From Actinomycetota bacterium (GTDB lineage: Bacteria > Actinomycetota > Thermoleophilia > RBG-16-64-13), in NCBI GenBank assembly GCA_018830645.1, contig JAHJSA010000013.1:62001-126000 (forward strand): a stretch of DNA of 64,000 nt, given 5' to 3'. Of the stretch, positions 1-8,320 are shown piece after piece. The translations under genes and the position numbers were made by a program. Below the pieces are notes generated by a model. The model was not told the DNA's origin, ran no database searches, and worked only from the letters and a program-made list of their open reading frames with translations. Each line of letters opens with the position of its first letter. Position 1 is the stretch's first letter.

Positions 1-321
1 CGTCACCCGATCCCGCTGTACGAATCCGCACTCGGTCTTCTGCTGCTTGCCGCTGGGCTCATCCTACTGAGACGGCGCACAGCACCCGGTATCACAGCGC
101 TGGTCGTGGGCCTGGGGTACCTGGTCGGCCGCTCCCTGCTGGACCTTCTCCGCGCGGGGAGCGTCGAGGCGATCGCGGGGACTGATCCCCGCTTCTTGGG
201 TGAGTTCACACTGACCCAGGGCGTGGCGCTTCTCGCGGTCCCTGGGTTGGCGGGCCTTCTTGTGTGGGTGCTGCGAGGGCGTGCCCATTCCAGCCCGCTT
301 CGGTCTCGACTCAACCGCTGA
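1..321 (+). CDS. lgt: Prolipoprotein diacylglyceryl transferase-like protein, C-terminal part
   Basis: The gene is open from the window edge and ends with TGA at 319-321, so only about 106 C-terminal residues are visible. They begin RHPIPLYES, which matches the H-P-x-x-L-Y-E motif of Lgt, followed by a hydrophobic helix, the GLGYLVGRSLLD segment corresponding to the conserved Y/R helix, a LGEFTLTQG segment in the place of the usual 'LTxGQ' region, and a final membrane helix with a basic tail. Lgt moves a diacylglyceryl group from phosphatidylglycerol to the lipobox cysteine of prelipoproteins in the membrane. Two lipobox proteins are predicted elsewhere in the window. It could be an Lgt-like paralogue; the N-terminal part is needed to decide. 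Confidence 0.65.
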   Translation, partial: RHPIPLYESALGLLLLAAGLILLRRRTAPGITALVVGLGYLVGRSLLDLLRAGSVEAIAGTDPRFLGEFTLTQGVALLAVPGLAGLLVWVLRGRAHSSPLRSRLNR

Positions 322-375
322 CGCTCACTGCCTCATGCAACGATCCTCGCAGACGACCCAACGAAGGAGGTGATC

Positions 376-444
376 ATGAAGCGGTTCACCATTCCACGGG
401 TTGCCCATTGCAGCGAGGGCTGCTCAGCACGGTCCTGGGCATGA
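376..444 (+). CDS. Possible 22-residue Cys-containing peptide
   Basis: An ATG at 376 sits just after a near-perfect ribosome binding site (AAGGAGGTGATC, 364-375). The short frame ends with TGA at 442-444. The peptide starts MKRFTIPRVAH and ends CSEGCSARSWA, with two cysteines separated by three residues. It lies between the Lgt-like gene and a strong hairpin at 470-514, so it would be the last message of the upstream unit. No family is recognised. The ribosome binding site and terminator support translation; the short length and lack of homology argue for caution. It could instead be a leader peptide. Confidence 0.4.
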   Translation: MKRFTIPRVAHCSEGCSARSWA

Positions 445-469
445 CCTGAAACTGCCGCCTTCTTTCTCC

Positions 470-514
470 CGAAGCGTTGGAGGGGTGCTGTCTGGGCACC
501 CCTCCTACGCTTCG
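470..514. terminator. Long inverted repeat, probable bidirectional terminator
   Basis: Arms 470-488 and 496-514 form a 19-bp stem with a single mismatch around a 7-base loop. The left arm reads CGAAGCGTTGGAGGGGTGC. It lies between the plus-strand peptide gene and the convergent NfeD-like gene. There is no strong T run, but the stem is very stable. Confidence 0.7.
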
Positions 515-551
515 CCCATGCTCGACCGCGACGGGTGCGTCACGGTGATCC

Positions 552-899
552 CTACAGGGGTGGCCCCACTATCAGCCGGTTGCCCACGATCTCTGTGATC
601 ACCACGCTTTCGCCCGGCTGCGGCGAGCCGCCGGTGAAGCCGACGGCCTGGGCAGTCCATAGTTCACCGCGCAGATGCAGCAGCAGTCCTCCTGGGCCAA
701 CGCGTCTCACACTGGCGTGGGCACCCAGCAACGCCTCCTTTCCCGTGACCACGGTGCGACGCATCGCCCGGATGATGGCTCCGTAGAGCAGAGCGGTTGC
801 AGCGGCGATCACGAAGTAGGCCGCGAGCGCCTCCGGGAGCGGAAGCACCAAGAAGACTGCCAGGCCTGCGATCGGCGTGAGGAGTACGAGATGGCACAT
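552..899 (-). CDS. NfeD-like membrane protein with OB-fold domain
   Basis: With the ATG at 899 the protein has 115 residues. Two hydrophobic helices near the N terminus (VLLTPIAGLAVFLVLPL and AAYFVIAAATALLYGAI) are followed by a soluble domain starting TGKEALLGAHASVRR and ending VITEIVGNRLIVGPPL. This is the pattern of the C-terminal OB-fold of NfeD proteins, which usually carry a TGxxGLxGxxG-like start. NfeD proteins associate with membrane proteases or stomatins in lipid domains; no partner gene is adjacent here. The gene directly follows the Rieske gene on the same strand (stop at 904), so the two are probably co-transcribed. A GTG at 941 would add 14 residues and overlap the Rieske gene. 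Confidence 0.6.
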   Translation of the reverse strand: MCHLVLLTPIAGLAVFLVLPLPEALAAYFVIAAATALLYGAIIRAMRRTVVTGKEALLGAHASVRRVGPGGLLLHLRGELWTAQAVGFTGGSPQPGESVVITEIVGNRLIVGPPL

Positions 900-903
900 G
901 AGT

Positions 904-1365
904 CTAGGCCGGGCTCCAGCCTTCGACCCAGATCTCTTCACCCTGCACCGCGACCTTCAACGCAGGCAGGGGGCTTGGGGGAGGACCTGCGAGCACCTCG
1001 CCGGTGGGGGAGAAGACGCCTGCATGACATGGGCAGAAGAAACGCGTGTTGTCGGGTTCCCAGGTGATGATGCAGCCGAGATGCGTACACACGCGCGAGA
1101 GACCGGCGTAGGTGCCATCCTCGAGTTGCAGTAGGGAGCAGGGGGTTTCCTGGTACTCGAAGTCGACCGTGTCGCCGAGAGGGGTCAGTTGGCCCGTCGA
1201 TGCAACGCGCACACGTGCGGCGACTTCGGCCTTGGCCCTGGGAAATGCGTAGCGCACGATCGGCGCAAGAAGACCGACTGCAGCGAAGGCGCCCGTAAGA
1301 CTGAGCACCATCACCAGAAAATCGCGACGTGTTATCGGGCCGGCCGGCTCTCCGCGCGGCTCCAT
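904..1365 (-). CDS. Rieske 2Fe-2S protein with twin-arginine membrane anchor
   Basis: The 153-residue protein starts at the ATG at 1365, with GAGGTG a few bases upstream. An N-terminal twin-arginine segment (ITRRDFLVMVLSLTG) leads into one membrane helix, the usual export route for folded Rieske proteins. The cluster-binding motifs CTHLGC and CPCHAG are both present, giving two Cys and two His ligands, with a short loop before the second motif as in QcrA/PetC-type proteins. It probably carries electrons on the outer face of the membrane. No cytochrome b gene is adjacent, so its complex partner is unknown. The next gene on the strand is NfeD-like. Confidence 0.85.
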   Translation of the reverse strand: MEPRGEPAGPITRRDFLVMVLSLTGAFAAVGLLAPIVRYAFPRAKAEVAARVRVASTGQLTPLGDTVDFEYQETPCSLLQLEDGTYAGLSRVCTHLGCIITWEPDNTRFFCPCHAGVFSPTGEVLAGPPPSPLPALKVAVQGEEIWVEGWSPA

Positions 1366-1645
1366 GGATGCACCTCTCGGTTGCTTCTGAGAGACTTGTC
1401 TCTTTCCAGAATAGGCTAGGGGGGTATGCGGAACAAGCATCAACGCGGTCTTGTGGGCACATCATTACGTCATCTTCACAAGACGAGCGCGAAACCACGT
1501 TCGAACTTCCAGCGGCATGGCCCGGTCTTTACGTGTCTTTGACATGAGCGATGGATACTGAGGGCGGCGCCGCGCCTCGAGCCGTGACGAACGCGGCTGT
1601 GGGTTCCAGGAATCCGGCCATCGACGGATCAGCATCGGAGGATTC

Positions 1646-2425
1646 ATGACCGTACCAGCATCGCCCTCTCGTCATAGCCGCAGCCGTAGGAGGTGGCGTC
1701 GTCGTCTGGCAAACTTGCTCATGCTCGCCGGCTTGGGCGTAGTGCTCTATCTGCCGGGCACGTGGGGCTTCACGTGGTGGCAACAGGGGTCCCTGGCCGG
1801 TGAGCTGGCCGGGGCCTACCCGGCGTTGGCCGAATCCACCCCGGAGGAGTACTTCGTCAAGGAAGACATGACTCTCCTGCGGGCCGAGCAAGGAGGGCTC
1901 GCAAAGGCGGGCTTGGAAGCCGAATCTCTCAGCCGTCGGAAGGCTCTGCGACAGGCCTCCTTGGATTTCTCCGCGTCACTGCAAGGGAAGACGGGGGAGC
2001 CTTTTGGCCGGCTCGTGATTCCCAGGATCGGCCTTGATGTGGTGATGATCGAGGGGATAGGCACGGGCGACCTCCGAAAGGGGCCTGGTCACTGGCCGGA
2101 AACACCCGCACCCGGCGCGGGGGGCAACTTCATCATTTCCGGGCATCGAACCACGTACGGCGCACCCTTCTTCAAGCTGAACGAATTGGAGCCCGGAGAC
2201 GAGATCCAAGTCTTGCTCCCCTATGCGGCGGTCGTCTACAAGGTCTACCGGACGATCATCGTGCTCCCCACGGAGGTCGAGGTGGTGGCGCAACGTGGGG
2301 TCGACGAGATCTCACTCACCACCTGCGAGCCCATCTACAGCGCAAGTCGACGCCTCATCGTTCAGGCCGAGCTCAGTGCCTTCAGACTCGTGGGACCGGG
2401 CGGCGACTCCCTGACAGGCTCCTAG
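1646..2425 (+). CDS. Class E-like sortase
   Basis: This 259-residue protein has a short basic N terminus (SRSRRRWRRR) and one membrane helix (NLLMLAGLGVVLYLPG), then an extracellular catalytic domain. The catalytic His lies in ISGHRTTYGAPF, the Cys in SLTTCEPIYS, and the Arg in SRRLIV. The SGHRTTYG form and the TTCEP sequence fit the sortase E group common in Actinobacteria, which anchors LPxTG- or LAxTG-type proteins to peptidoglycan. The ATG at 1646 has CGGAGG upstream. No sortase substrate is recognised in the window, so it may be a housekeeping enzyme acting on distant gene products. Confidence 0.88.
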   Translation: MTVPASPSRHSRSRRRWRRRLANLLMLAGLGVVLYLPGTWGFTWWQQGSLAGELAGAYPALAESTPEEYFVKEDMTLLRAEQGGLAKAGLEAESLSRRKALRQASLDFSASLQGKTGEPFGRLVIPRIGLDVVMIEGIGTGDLRKGPGHWPETPAPGAGGNFIISGHRTTYGAPFFKLNELEPGDEIQVLLPYAAVVYKVYRTIIVLPTEVEVVAQRGVDEISLTTCEPIYSASRRLIVQAELSAFRLVGPGGDSLTGS

Positions 2426-2647
2426 CCGCGGGCCAGCGCTGCAGGAGTTCTTGCAGCGGAGCGGTCGGTATGAGACGGGCTGGTCCCTGTATCTGCGCGC
2501 GACGCCTCAGGAGCGCAAGTACGGCACCGCTGTCTACCACCGGCAGCCGGCTCACAACGCTCGGGATCCCTCGAGAACGTGATCCGCTTCACCATCCGCT
2601 TCACTGTGCGCGACCTCAGCATCGGTGGAGGGAGACAGATGGAGCAG

Positions 2648-2675
2648 TTGACATCGGCCCGCCCAATGGTATGCT
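2648..2675 (+). promoter_or_regulatory. Probable sigma-70 promoter of the importer/CODH operon
   Basis: TTGACA (2648-2653) and TATGCT (2670-2675) are separated by 16 bases, about 70 bases before the ATG of the substrate-binding protein gene. The rest of 2426-2646 shows no convincing gene; it holds GC-rich sequence without a recognised motif. Confidence 0.55.
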
Positions 2676-2746
2676 CCCGGGAATGGTGACAATTCGGATA
2701 AGCTTACTCATATTTGTTCATCGTACAGAGTCGGAGGGATGCGGGA

Positions 2747-4018
2747 ATGAGCGCGAGAGCAATCACACGACGGCAACTGCTCAAGCTGGCCGGAGTCTCC
2801 GGCCTTGGCCTCAGCGGCCTCGGCTGGGTCGCGGGGTGCGCGGCCGATGACACGCCCGGCACCACGGCGCCGGGAACAACCGACGGGTCGCCGGCGCAGA
2901 CGACAGCGGTCACGGGAGACGGGGCCCGGCTCCCCGCGGTGAAGATCGGCTACATCCCAATCACCGACGCCACCCCGCTCCTGATCGCGCACGCGAACGG
3001 TTACTTCGAAGATGAGGGCCTCGAGGTGGAGCAGCCCACCCTCATCAGGGGGTGGTCCGCGCTGGCGGAGGCCTTCCAGGCGGGCACGTTCAACCTTACC
3101 CACCTGCTGATCCCGATCCCGATCTACCTTCGGTACGCGCGCAACTTCCCCGTGAAGGTGGTCGCCTGGAACCACATGAACAATTCTGCCGTGACCGTGA
3201 GCGATAAGGGACCCATCCGCAGCACGGCCGACTTGGGCGGCAAGCAGATCGCAGTACCGTACTGGTACTCCATGCACAACGTCATCCTGCAGATGGTGCT
3301 GCGCTCTCACGGGCTCCGCCCGGTCATCCAGGATCAGAAGGCTCCTCTGACCGCCGATCAGACCAACCTGCTGGTCATGGCTCCGCCGGATATGCCCACG
3401 GCCTTGAGCGCGGGCGCGATCGACGGCTATATAGTGGCCGAACCATTCAATGCCGCAGGCGAGGTGCTCGCGGGAGGCCGGGTGATCCGTTTCACGGGGG
3501 ACGTATGGCAGAACCACCCGTGCTGCGTCGCGGTGCTGCACGAAAGCGACGTGCGCGAGCGGCGGGAGTGGAGTCAGAAAGCCGTCAATGCTCTGGTCCG
3601 TGCCGAGCGCTGGTCTGGGGAGAACAAGGAGGAGGCGGCGCGAATACTCTCGAAGGAGGGCGGCGGCTACCTGCCGTTCGAAGAGAAGATCATCCTCCGC
3701 TCCATGACCAAGTACGACCTGGAGACCTATGGCGTCTCCGGGGGCACGGGAGCCATCCGGCATCCCGAGTGGGAGGCGGCGCGGATCGCCTTCGAGCCCT
3801 ACCAGTTCCGCTCGGCCACGAAGCGCATCGTTCAGGAGCTGAAGCAGACCGTACTCGAAGGGGACACGACCTTCCTCCAAAGCCTGTCGCCGGAGCACGT
3901 GGCCGACGATCTCATGGACTACGAGCTGGTGAAGAAGGCACTGGCGGCAAACGGGGGTCTGGCCGCGTTCGACGGCGCCTATCCGGACTTCGAGCGGGAC
4001 GAGGTGATCGAGGTATGA
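2747..4018 (+). CDS. ABC transporter substrate-binding lipoprotein, nitrate/sulfonate/taurine type
   Basis: The ATG at 2747 (preceded by GGAGGG) gives 423 residues. The N terminus carries a twin-arginine motif (ITRRQLLKLAG) and a lipobox ending GWVAGC, followed by a Thr/Gly-rich linker, so it is an exported lipoprotein. The mature part matches the NMT1/SsuA-like fold: KIGYIPITDATPLLIAHANG at its start, and a long two-lobed periplasmic-binding domain. Such proteins bind nitrate, bicarbonate, sulfonates or pyrimidine precursors; the ligand here cannot be read from the sequence. It begins a four-gene overlapping operon ending in a CO dehydrogenase, which hints that the import serves that enzyme or its pathway. 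Confidence 0.85.
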   Translation: MSARAITRRQLLKLAGVSGLGLSGLGWVAGCAADDTPGTTAPGTTDGSPAQTTAVTGDGARLPAVKIGYIPITDATPLLIAHANGYFEDEGLEVEQPTLIRGWSALAEAFQAGTFNLTHLLIPIPIYLRYARNFPVKVVAWNHMNNSAVTVSDKGPIRSTADLGGKQIAVPYWYSMHNVILQMVLRSHGLRPVIQDQKAPLTADQTNLLVMAPPDMPTALSAGAIDGYIVAEPFNAAGEVLAGGRVIRFTGDVWQNHPCCVAVLHESDVRERREWSQKAVNALVRAERWSGENKEEAARILSKEGGGYLPFEEKIILRSMTKYDLETYGVSGGTGAIRHPEWEAARIAFEPYQFRSATKRIVQELKQTVLEGDTTFLQSLSPEHVADDLMDYELVKKALAANGGLAAFDGAYPDFERDEVIEV

Positions 4019-4827
4019 GCACCGCTCCCGTCGCCGCGCGGCGGATCGTGGGGACACAGTGGAGATCGTGGAAACCTCGTCTCGGCGACGTCGGTCTGAA
4101 ACTGCTCGGCGTCTTGGCCTTCCTCTCCTTGTGGCAGGCGGCAACGAGCGCGGGACTGCTGGGTGAAGCCTTCGGGGCGGACTTCGGACCGGTGCGGGGT
4201 CTGCGCGCACTCGGCCGGTTAGCGGCCTCCGGCGTGCTCGTCGAGCAGTCGTCGGCTTCCCTCGGCCGCCTGGGGTTGGGCCTGGGGATCGCCGTGCTCA
4301 TCGGAGCGCCTTTGGGGGTGCTCGTGGGCTATTCGCGACCCCTCGACGCGGCCACCAGCGTGGTCTTCCAGTTCCTACGCATGACCTCGCCGTTGGCGTT
4401 GGTGCCGGTGGCTCTGGTGGCGTTCGGTGTTGGGTCCCGGCCCGTCGTCTTCTTGGTGGCGTTCGCCGCGCTGTGGCCCGTCCTGCTCTCGACGGCGCAC
4501 GGCGTGAGCCGCGTGAGTCCCATCTGGAAACGGGTGGTGCGCGGTTTCGGCGGGGGCGACCGGGCCGTCGTGCGGAGGGTCATAATCCCGGCCACCGTGC
4601 CCGATCTCCTTCAGGGCGTGCGTCTGGCTCTTGGCGTGTCCTGGGTGGTGATCGTGCCGGCCGAGATGCTTGGAGTCGATTCGGGCCTGGGGTACCAGAT
4701 ACTCGACGCCCGGGACCGCTTCGCCTACGACGAACTGGTGGCCACCATCCTCGCAATCGGGCTGCTCGGGTATCTCACGGACCTGGCTCTGCGGTGGCTC
4801 AAGGAGAGGTACTCGTGGAGCGTGTGA
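4015..4827 (+). CDS. ABC transporter permease, SsuC/TauC type
   Basis: The start codon overlaps the previous stop (ATGA at 4015-4018). The protein has 270 residues with about six membrane helices and the BPD_transp_1 signature region near VIIPATVPDLLQGVRLALGV, where the EAA-like loop would contact the ATPase. It forms the membrane channel of the importer with the binding protein upstream and the ATPase downstream. The stop overlaps the start of the ATPase gene. Confidence 0.87.
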   Translation: MSTAPVAARRIVGTQWRSWKPRLGDVGLKLLGVLAFLSLWQAATSAGLLGEAFGADFGPVRGLRALGRLAASGVLVEQSSASLGRLGLGLGIAVLIGAPLGVLVGYSRPLDAATSVVFQFLRMTSPLALVPVALVAFGVGSRPVVFLVAFAALWPVLLSTAHGVSRVSPIWKRVVRGFGGGDRAVVRRVIIPATVPDLLQGVRLALGVSWVVIVPAEMLGVDSGLGYQILDARDRFAYDELVATILAIGLLGYLTDLALRWLKERYSWSV

Positions 4828-5699
4828 GACAGGCTCCGGAGCGCGACGGCGCGGATCAGCGCACCTCGCGGCCCGCGCCGAGCGGAGCCGGACAGGTCGG
4901 CGTGCGCCGGACCGTCCTCGGTGACGCGATCATCGTCGTCGACGGGGCCGGCCGCACGTTCGGACGTGGGAACACGTCCGTGGAGGCGCTGTCCGCCACC
5001 ACCCTCGAGGTGTACGAAGGTGAGTTCTTCTGCTTGGTCGGTCCATCCGGCTGTGGGAAGAGTACGCTCCTCAACCTGATCGCGGGGTTCGACCAGCCCG
5101 ACACAGGGCGGGTGCTGGTGCACGGTCGACCGGTCACAGGGCCCGACCCGCGCCGGCTGCTCGTGTTTCAGGACTACGGACTCCTCCCGTGGCGCTCTGC
5201 CATCGGGAACGTTGAGCTGGGCCTGGAGATAGCGGGGATCCCGCGCGAGGCGAGAAGATCCCGAGCCCGCGCCCTGCTCGAGCGCATGGGCCTGGGTGCG
5301 TTCGAGGAGAAGAAACCGCACGAACTCTCGGGCGGAATGCGGCAGCGCGTGAACATCGCCCGCTCCCTGGCTGTGGACCCCGACATCCTGCTCATGGACG
5401 AGCCGTTCGGCGCCGTGGACGCGCTTACCCGGATGGGACTGCAGGCCGATCTCCTTGAACTGCATCGAGCGGGGGGCAAGACCGTGGTCCTCGTGACGCA
5501 CGACATTGAGGAAGCCATCTACCTGGGGGACAGGGTCGCGGTGATGAGCGAACGGCCAGGTGCCATCCGAGCGACCGTCACGGTGGACCTCGCCTGGCCG
5601 CGGGACCGCACCTCCGCCGAGTTCACCCACCTGCGTGAGGTGATACTCGAGCACTTCCGTTTGGTGCCGGAACGCTGTGCACCCGAGTATTCGATCTGA
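4815..5699 (+). CDS. ABC transporter ATP-binding protein, SsuB/TauB type
   Basis: The GTG at 4815 lies eight bases after AAGGAG and within the end of the permease gene. The 294-residue protein has Walker A (GPSGCGKST), the Q-loop (FQDYGLLPWR), the signature (LSGGMRQR), Walker B (ILLMDEPFGAVD) and the switch His (VTHDIEEA). The LPWR Q-loop is typical of the nitrate/taurine importer ATPases. The first 35 residues are a poorly conserved polar extension. It energises the importer formed with the two upstream genes. Confidence 0.88.
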   Translation: MERVRQAPERDGADQRTSRPAPSGAGQVGVRRTVLGDAIIVVDGAGRTFGRGNTSVEALSATTLEVYEGEFFCLVGPSGCGKSTLLNLIAGFDQPDTGRVLVHGRPVTGPDPRRLLVFQDYGLLPWRSAIGNVELGLEIAGIPREARRSRARALLERMGLGAFEEKKPHELSGGMRQRVNIARSLAVDPDILLMDEPFGAVDALTRMGLQADLLELHRAGGKTVVLVTHDIEEAIYLGDRVAVMSERPGAIRATVTVDLAWPRDRTSAEFTHLREVILEHFRLVPERCAPEYSI

Positions 5700-5709
5700 G
5701 GAGAGGCAC

Positions 5710-7674
5710 GTGCGCTATCCCTACCCCAAGCTGAACACCGAGATGCCCGACCGGGCGGACGTCCTTCGTCTCACCCCTTCGGCGGCCCTCCCACCCCTGG
5801 CGGAGCACATGGCCTCGCTCGACCTCCCCAGCTACCTGGATCGGTCGGACGCTCAGCAGCGACTCTGCTCCTGGGGCCTCGACGGCACGTGCTGCCGCCG
5901 GTGCCTGTGGGGACCCTGCCGGGTGACCGACTCCAACCCGGGCATCTGCGGGGCGGGCCCGGCACAGGTGGTCATGGGCAACCATCTCCGCATGGTGGCC
6001 GCCGCGGCCGCGGCCCACGGATCGCACGCCCGCGCGCGGCTGGAGACGATCCTCGCGATCACGGAAGGGCGCGAGGAGGGGCCGTTGCGTGGGATGGACC
6101 GGGTGCGATGGCTGGCGGAACGCTTGGACGTGCCGCTGAGCTCGAGCGGGGCGGAAAGATCCGATCTCGAGGTGGCGCGGGACGTCGCTCTCGTCCTGTA
6201 CGACGATCTCTCCAAGGCCCGGCCCGGACCCATGCGCCTATTGCACGCCTGCGCTCCGCAAGAACGCGTGGAAACCTGGCGCGAGCTCGGCGTGCTCCCC
6301 ACCTCCACCATGGCCGAGGTGTTCGAGAGCCTGCATCGGACGACCCTCGGAACGGACTCCGACTGGCGGAACACGGCCCTCCAGGAACTGCGGCTCGCTG
6401 TGGCCTTCTTCTGGGGAGCCGTGGCGCCGGCCAGCTTCGCTTCGGAGATCCTCTACGGCCGGCCCTCGCCGACGTCGGGCGAGGTGGGGTTCGGCATGCT
6501 GGCACGCGGCAGCGGAGTCAAACTGGCGGTGCACGGACATCTCCCCGTTGCCGCGGAGGCACTCCTGGCCGCCGCCGAGGAGCCGGAGATGCTCGCGGAG
6601 GCCGCGGCGGCAGGTGCCGACGGTTTCGATTTCTACGGTATCTGCTGCTCGGGCCAGGAATTGCTGGCGAGGCACGGAGTACCCTCGGTCACGGGCATCC
6701 TGGGACAGGAATTCGCCCTGGCCACCGGGGCCCTGGACGCCCTGGTGGTGGATCTGCAGTGCGTTCTTCCGGCCATCATGCCGGTGGCTCGGGAAAAGGG
6801 CACGATCGTGGTGACCACGCACGATTCGAACCGGCTGGAAGGCGCCGTGCACATGCCCGCCGAGCCGGGGACGCTCCCGCAGGCGGCCCGGAAGATCCTT
6901 GGGCTGGCCTGCGACGCGCATCGTCGCCGTGTGGGAACGGTCATGTGCGTTCCCGCCGTGACGGCACCCGCGAGAGGCGGATTCGACGACGAGACCATCC
7001 TCGAGGCTTTTGGTGGAGCGGGCGAGCTGCTGGCTCTACTCCGCCGGGGCGACATCATCGGGCTGGCCACCCTGGTCTCGTGCAACACACCCAAGGTGCC
7101 CTTCGAGCGCTCGAACGTGGTGCTGGCGAAGGAGCTTCTGCGCCGAGGGGTGCTCGTCACCACCACGGGGTGCGCGGCGCACGCCTTGCTGGACGCCGGG
7201 CTTACGGCCGACGCGGCCCGCGAGCTGTGTGCCCCCAGCCTGCGCGCCGCCCTTGAGCGGGCCGGGCTGCCGCCCGTCATCCCGGTTGGTGCCTGCGTGG
7301 ACAACACGCGCACGATGTTCCTGTGGCTTAGGCTCGCGGAGGCCGCAGGCACGTCGCTCTCGGCGCTTCCCCTGTTCTACGTGGGCGCCGAGCCGGGCAA
7401 CGAGAAGGCGCTCGGGATGGGCATGGCGTTCCTCGCTCACGGCGTGAACGTGCTCTCCGGGTTCCCCATCCCAGTGCCCGTGCCGTCGGCGGAGCAGGTC
7501 CCGGGCGGTGCGGCCGACGACATGAGGCGGGTGGCGAATCCGGTGGCCGATTTCTTCAGCGGCGAGACGGTTTCGATCATGGGGGCACGCATCATGGTGG
7601 AGCCGGCGCCCGAGCTGGCGGCGGGGGCCATACACATGGACTTCAGGCGCAAGCGGTGGGCCCTGGGTTGGTAG
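5710..7674 (+). CDS. cooS: Anaerobic Ni-Fe carbon monoxide dehydrogenase catalytic subunit
   Basis: The GTG at 5710, with GAGGAGAGG upstream, gives 654 residues, close to the usual CooS length. Near residues 53-80 the pattern C-x7-CC-x2-C-x4-C-x9-C (CSWGLDGTCCRRCLWGPC) supplies the D- and B-cluster cysteines. Candidate C-cluster ligands follow in order: the His in VHGHLP, CCSGQE, VDLQCVLP, SCNTPK, TTGCAA and GACVDNTR; the catalytic Lys lies in EPGNEKALG. These motifs indicate an active enzyme that interconverts CO and CO2. The electron carrier CooF, the Ni-insertase CooC and the acetyl-CoA synthase subunits are absent next to it. Instead the gene ends an ABC-importer operon. Sequence at key motifs (CSGQE rather than the common CTGNE) points to a divergent CODH clade. 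Confidence 0.93.
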   Translation: MRYPYPKLNTEMPDRADVLRLTPSAALPPLAEHMASLDLPSYLDRSDAQQRLCSWGLDGTCCRRCLWGPCRVTDSNPGICGAGPAQVVMGNHLRMVAAAAAAHGSHARARLETILAITEGREEGPLRGMDRVRWLAERLDVPLSSSGAERSDLEVARDVALVLYDDLSKARPGPMRLLHACAPQERVETWRELGVLPTSTMAEVFESLHRTTLGTDSDWRNTALQELRLAVAFFWGAVAPASFASEILYGRPSPTSGEVGFGMLARGSGVKLAVHGHLPVAAEALLAAAEEPEMLAEAAAAGADGFDFYGICCSGQELLARHGVPSVTGILGQEFALATGALDALVVDLQCVLPAIMPVAREKGTIVVTTHDSNRLEGAVHMPAEPGTLPQAARKILGLACDAHRRRVGTVMCVPAVTAPARGGFDDETILEAFGGAGELLALLRRGDIIGLATLVSCNTPKVPFERSNVVLAKELLRRGVLVTTTGCAAHALLDAGLTADAARELCAPSLRAALERAGLPPVIPVGACVDNTRTMFLWLRLAEAAGTSLSALPLFYVGAEPGNEKALGMGMAFLAHGVNVLSGFPIPVPVPSAEQVPGGAADDMRRVANPVADFFSGETVSIMGARIMVEPAPELAAGAIHMDFRRKRWALGW

Positions 7675-7812
7675 CCGGGCTGGTAACCGGGAAGGTTGCG
7701 TCACGCGCCGATCCGGTTGGACGGAGCGATCGTGCTCCTCGGCCTAGTCTGCCTCGTGGTACTGAGTGTGTACGCTCTGCTGTAGGCCAGCCTCTCGGAT
7801 CGGACCCGGCTC

Positions 7813-8313
7813 TCAGAGTCCTTGGAGGTACTCGATCAAGGCATCGACTTGAGCGTCGTTCACGCCCCAGCGAGGCATTGGCGACTCCAACTTGCCGCCA
7901 TCGGGATCGACTCCGTCGCGGAGCGCTCGGGCGAAGCTGTCCCGATCGAAGGGCGGGTGCGGGGTCTCGCCTTCCGTGTGCTCCATCTCCGTCGATGTGA
8001 GCGTGCTCCACCGGATGTCAGGCGCTTCGAAGCTCCCCATCATCATCATCATGTTCACGCGTCCGCCTCTGCCGTCGGTGCCGTGGCAGTCCGCACAGCC
8101 GAGTCTGGAGCCGCCCATCATCCCGATCGAACCCCGGCGGGGAACCGCCCGGCCGCCGGCTGTACCGTAGAGGAAGATCTCCGCGCCCAATGATTCGGCG
8201 GCGGGCCTGAAGACAAGCGACCCGGTGCCGGCGCTGTACACGACGAACACCGCTGCCAGCCCGATCAGCCCCGCGGCGATGAAGACCACACCAACGTAGA
8301 ATGAGTTCTTCAC
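7813..8313 (-). CDS. Membrane-anchored monoheme cytochrome c
   Basis: The 166-residue protein has one N-terminal membrane helix (VGVVFIAAGLIGLAAVFVVY) and a single heme-binding motif CADCHG about residue 73. A later MPRWG segment could supply the axial Met (PMPRWG). The C terminus DAQVDALIEYLQGL is the usual last helix of class I cytochromes c. An uncommon run of five Met follows the heme motif (VNMMMMMGSF), encoded by five ATG triplets. It lies in an operon after the SHOCT gene and near cytochrome c maturation genes, so it probably carries electrons outside the membrane. Confidence 0.85.
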   Translation of the reverse strand: MKNSFYVGVVFIAAGLIGLAAVFVVYSAGTGSLVFRPAAESLGAEIFLYGTAGGRAVPRRGSIGMMGGSRLGCADCHGTDGRGGRVNMMMMMGSFEAPDIRWSTLTSTEMEHTEGETPHPPFDRDSFARALRDGVDPDGGKLESPMPRWGVNDAQVDALIEYLQGL

Positions 8314-8320
8314 TTCGGCC

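Noticed and set aside
1416-1427. TAGGGGGGTAT as a third CsoR-like site upstream of the Rieske gene
   Set aside because: Only one half site is present; the other arm does not match.
7696-7785. 29-residue hydrophobic frame after cooS (TTG start)
   Set aside because: One possible membrane helix but no proper ribosome binding site and no homology; not enough to call a gene.
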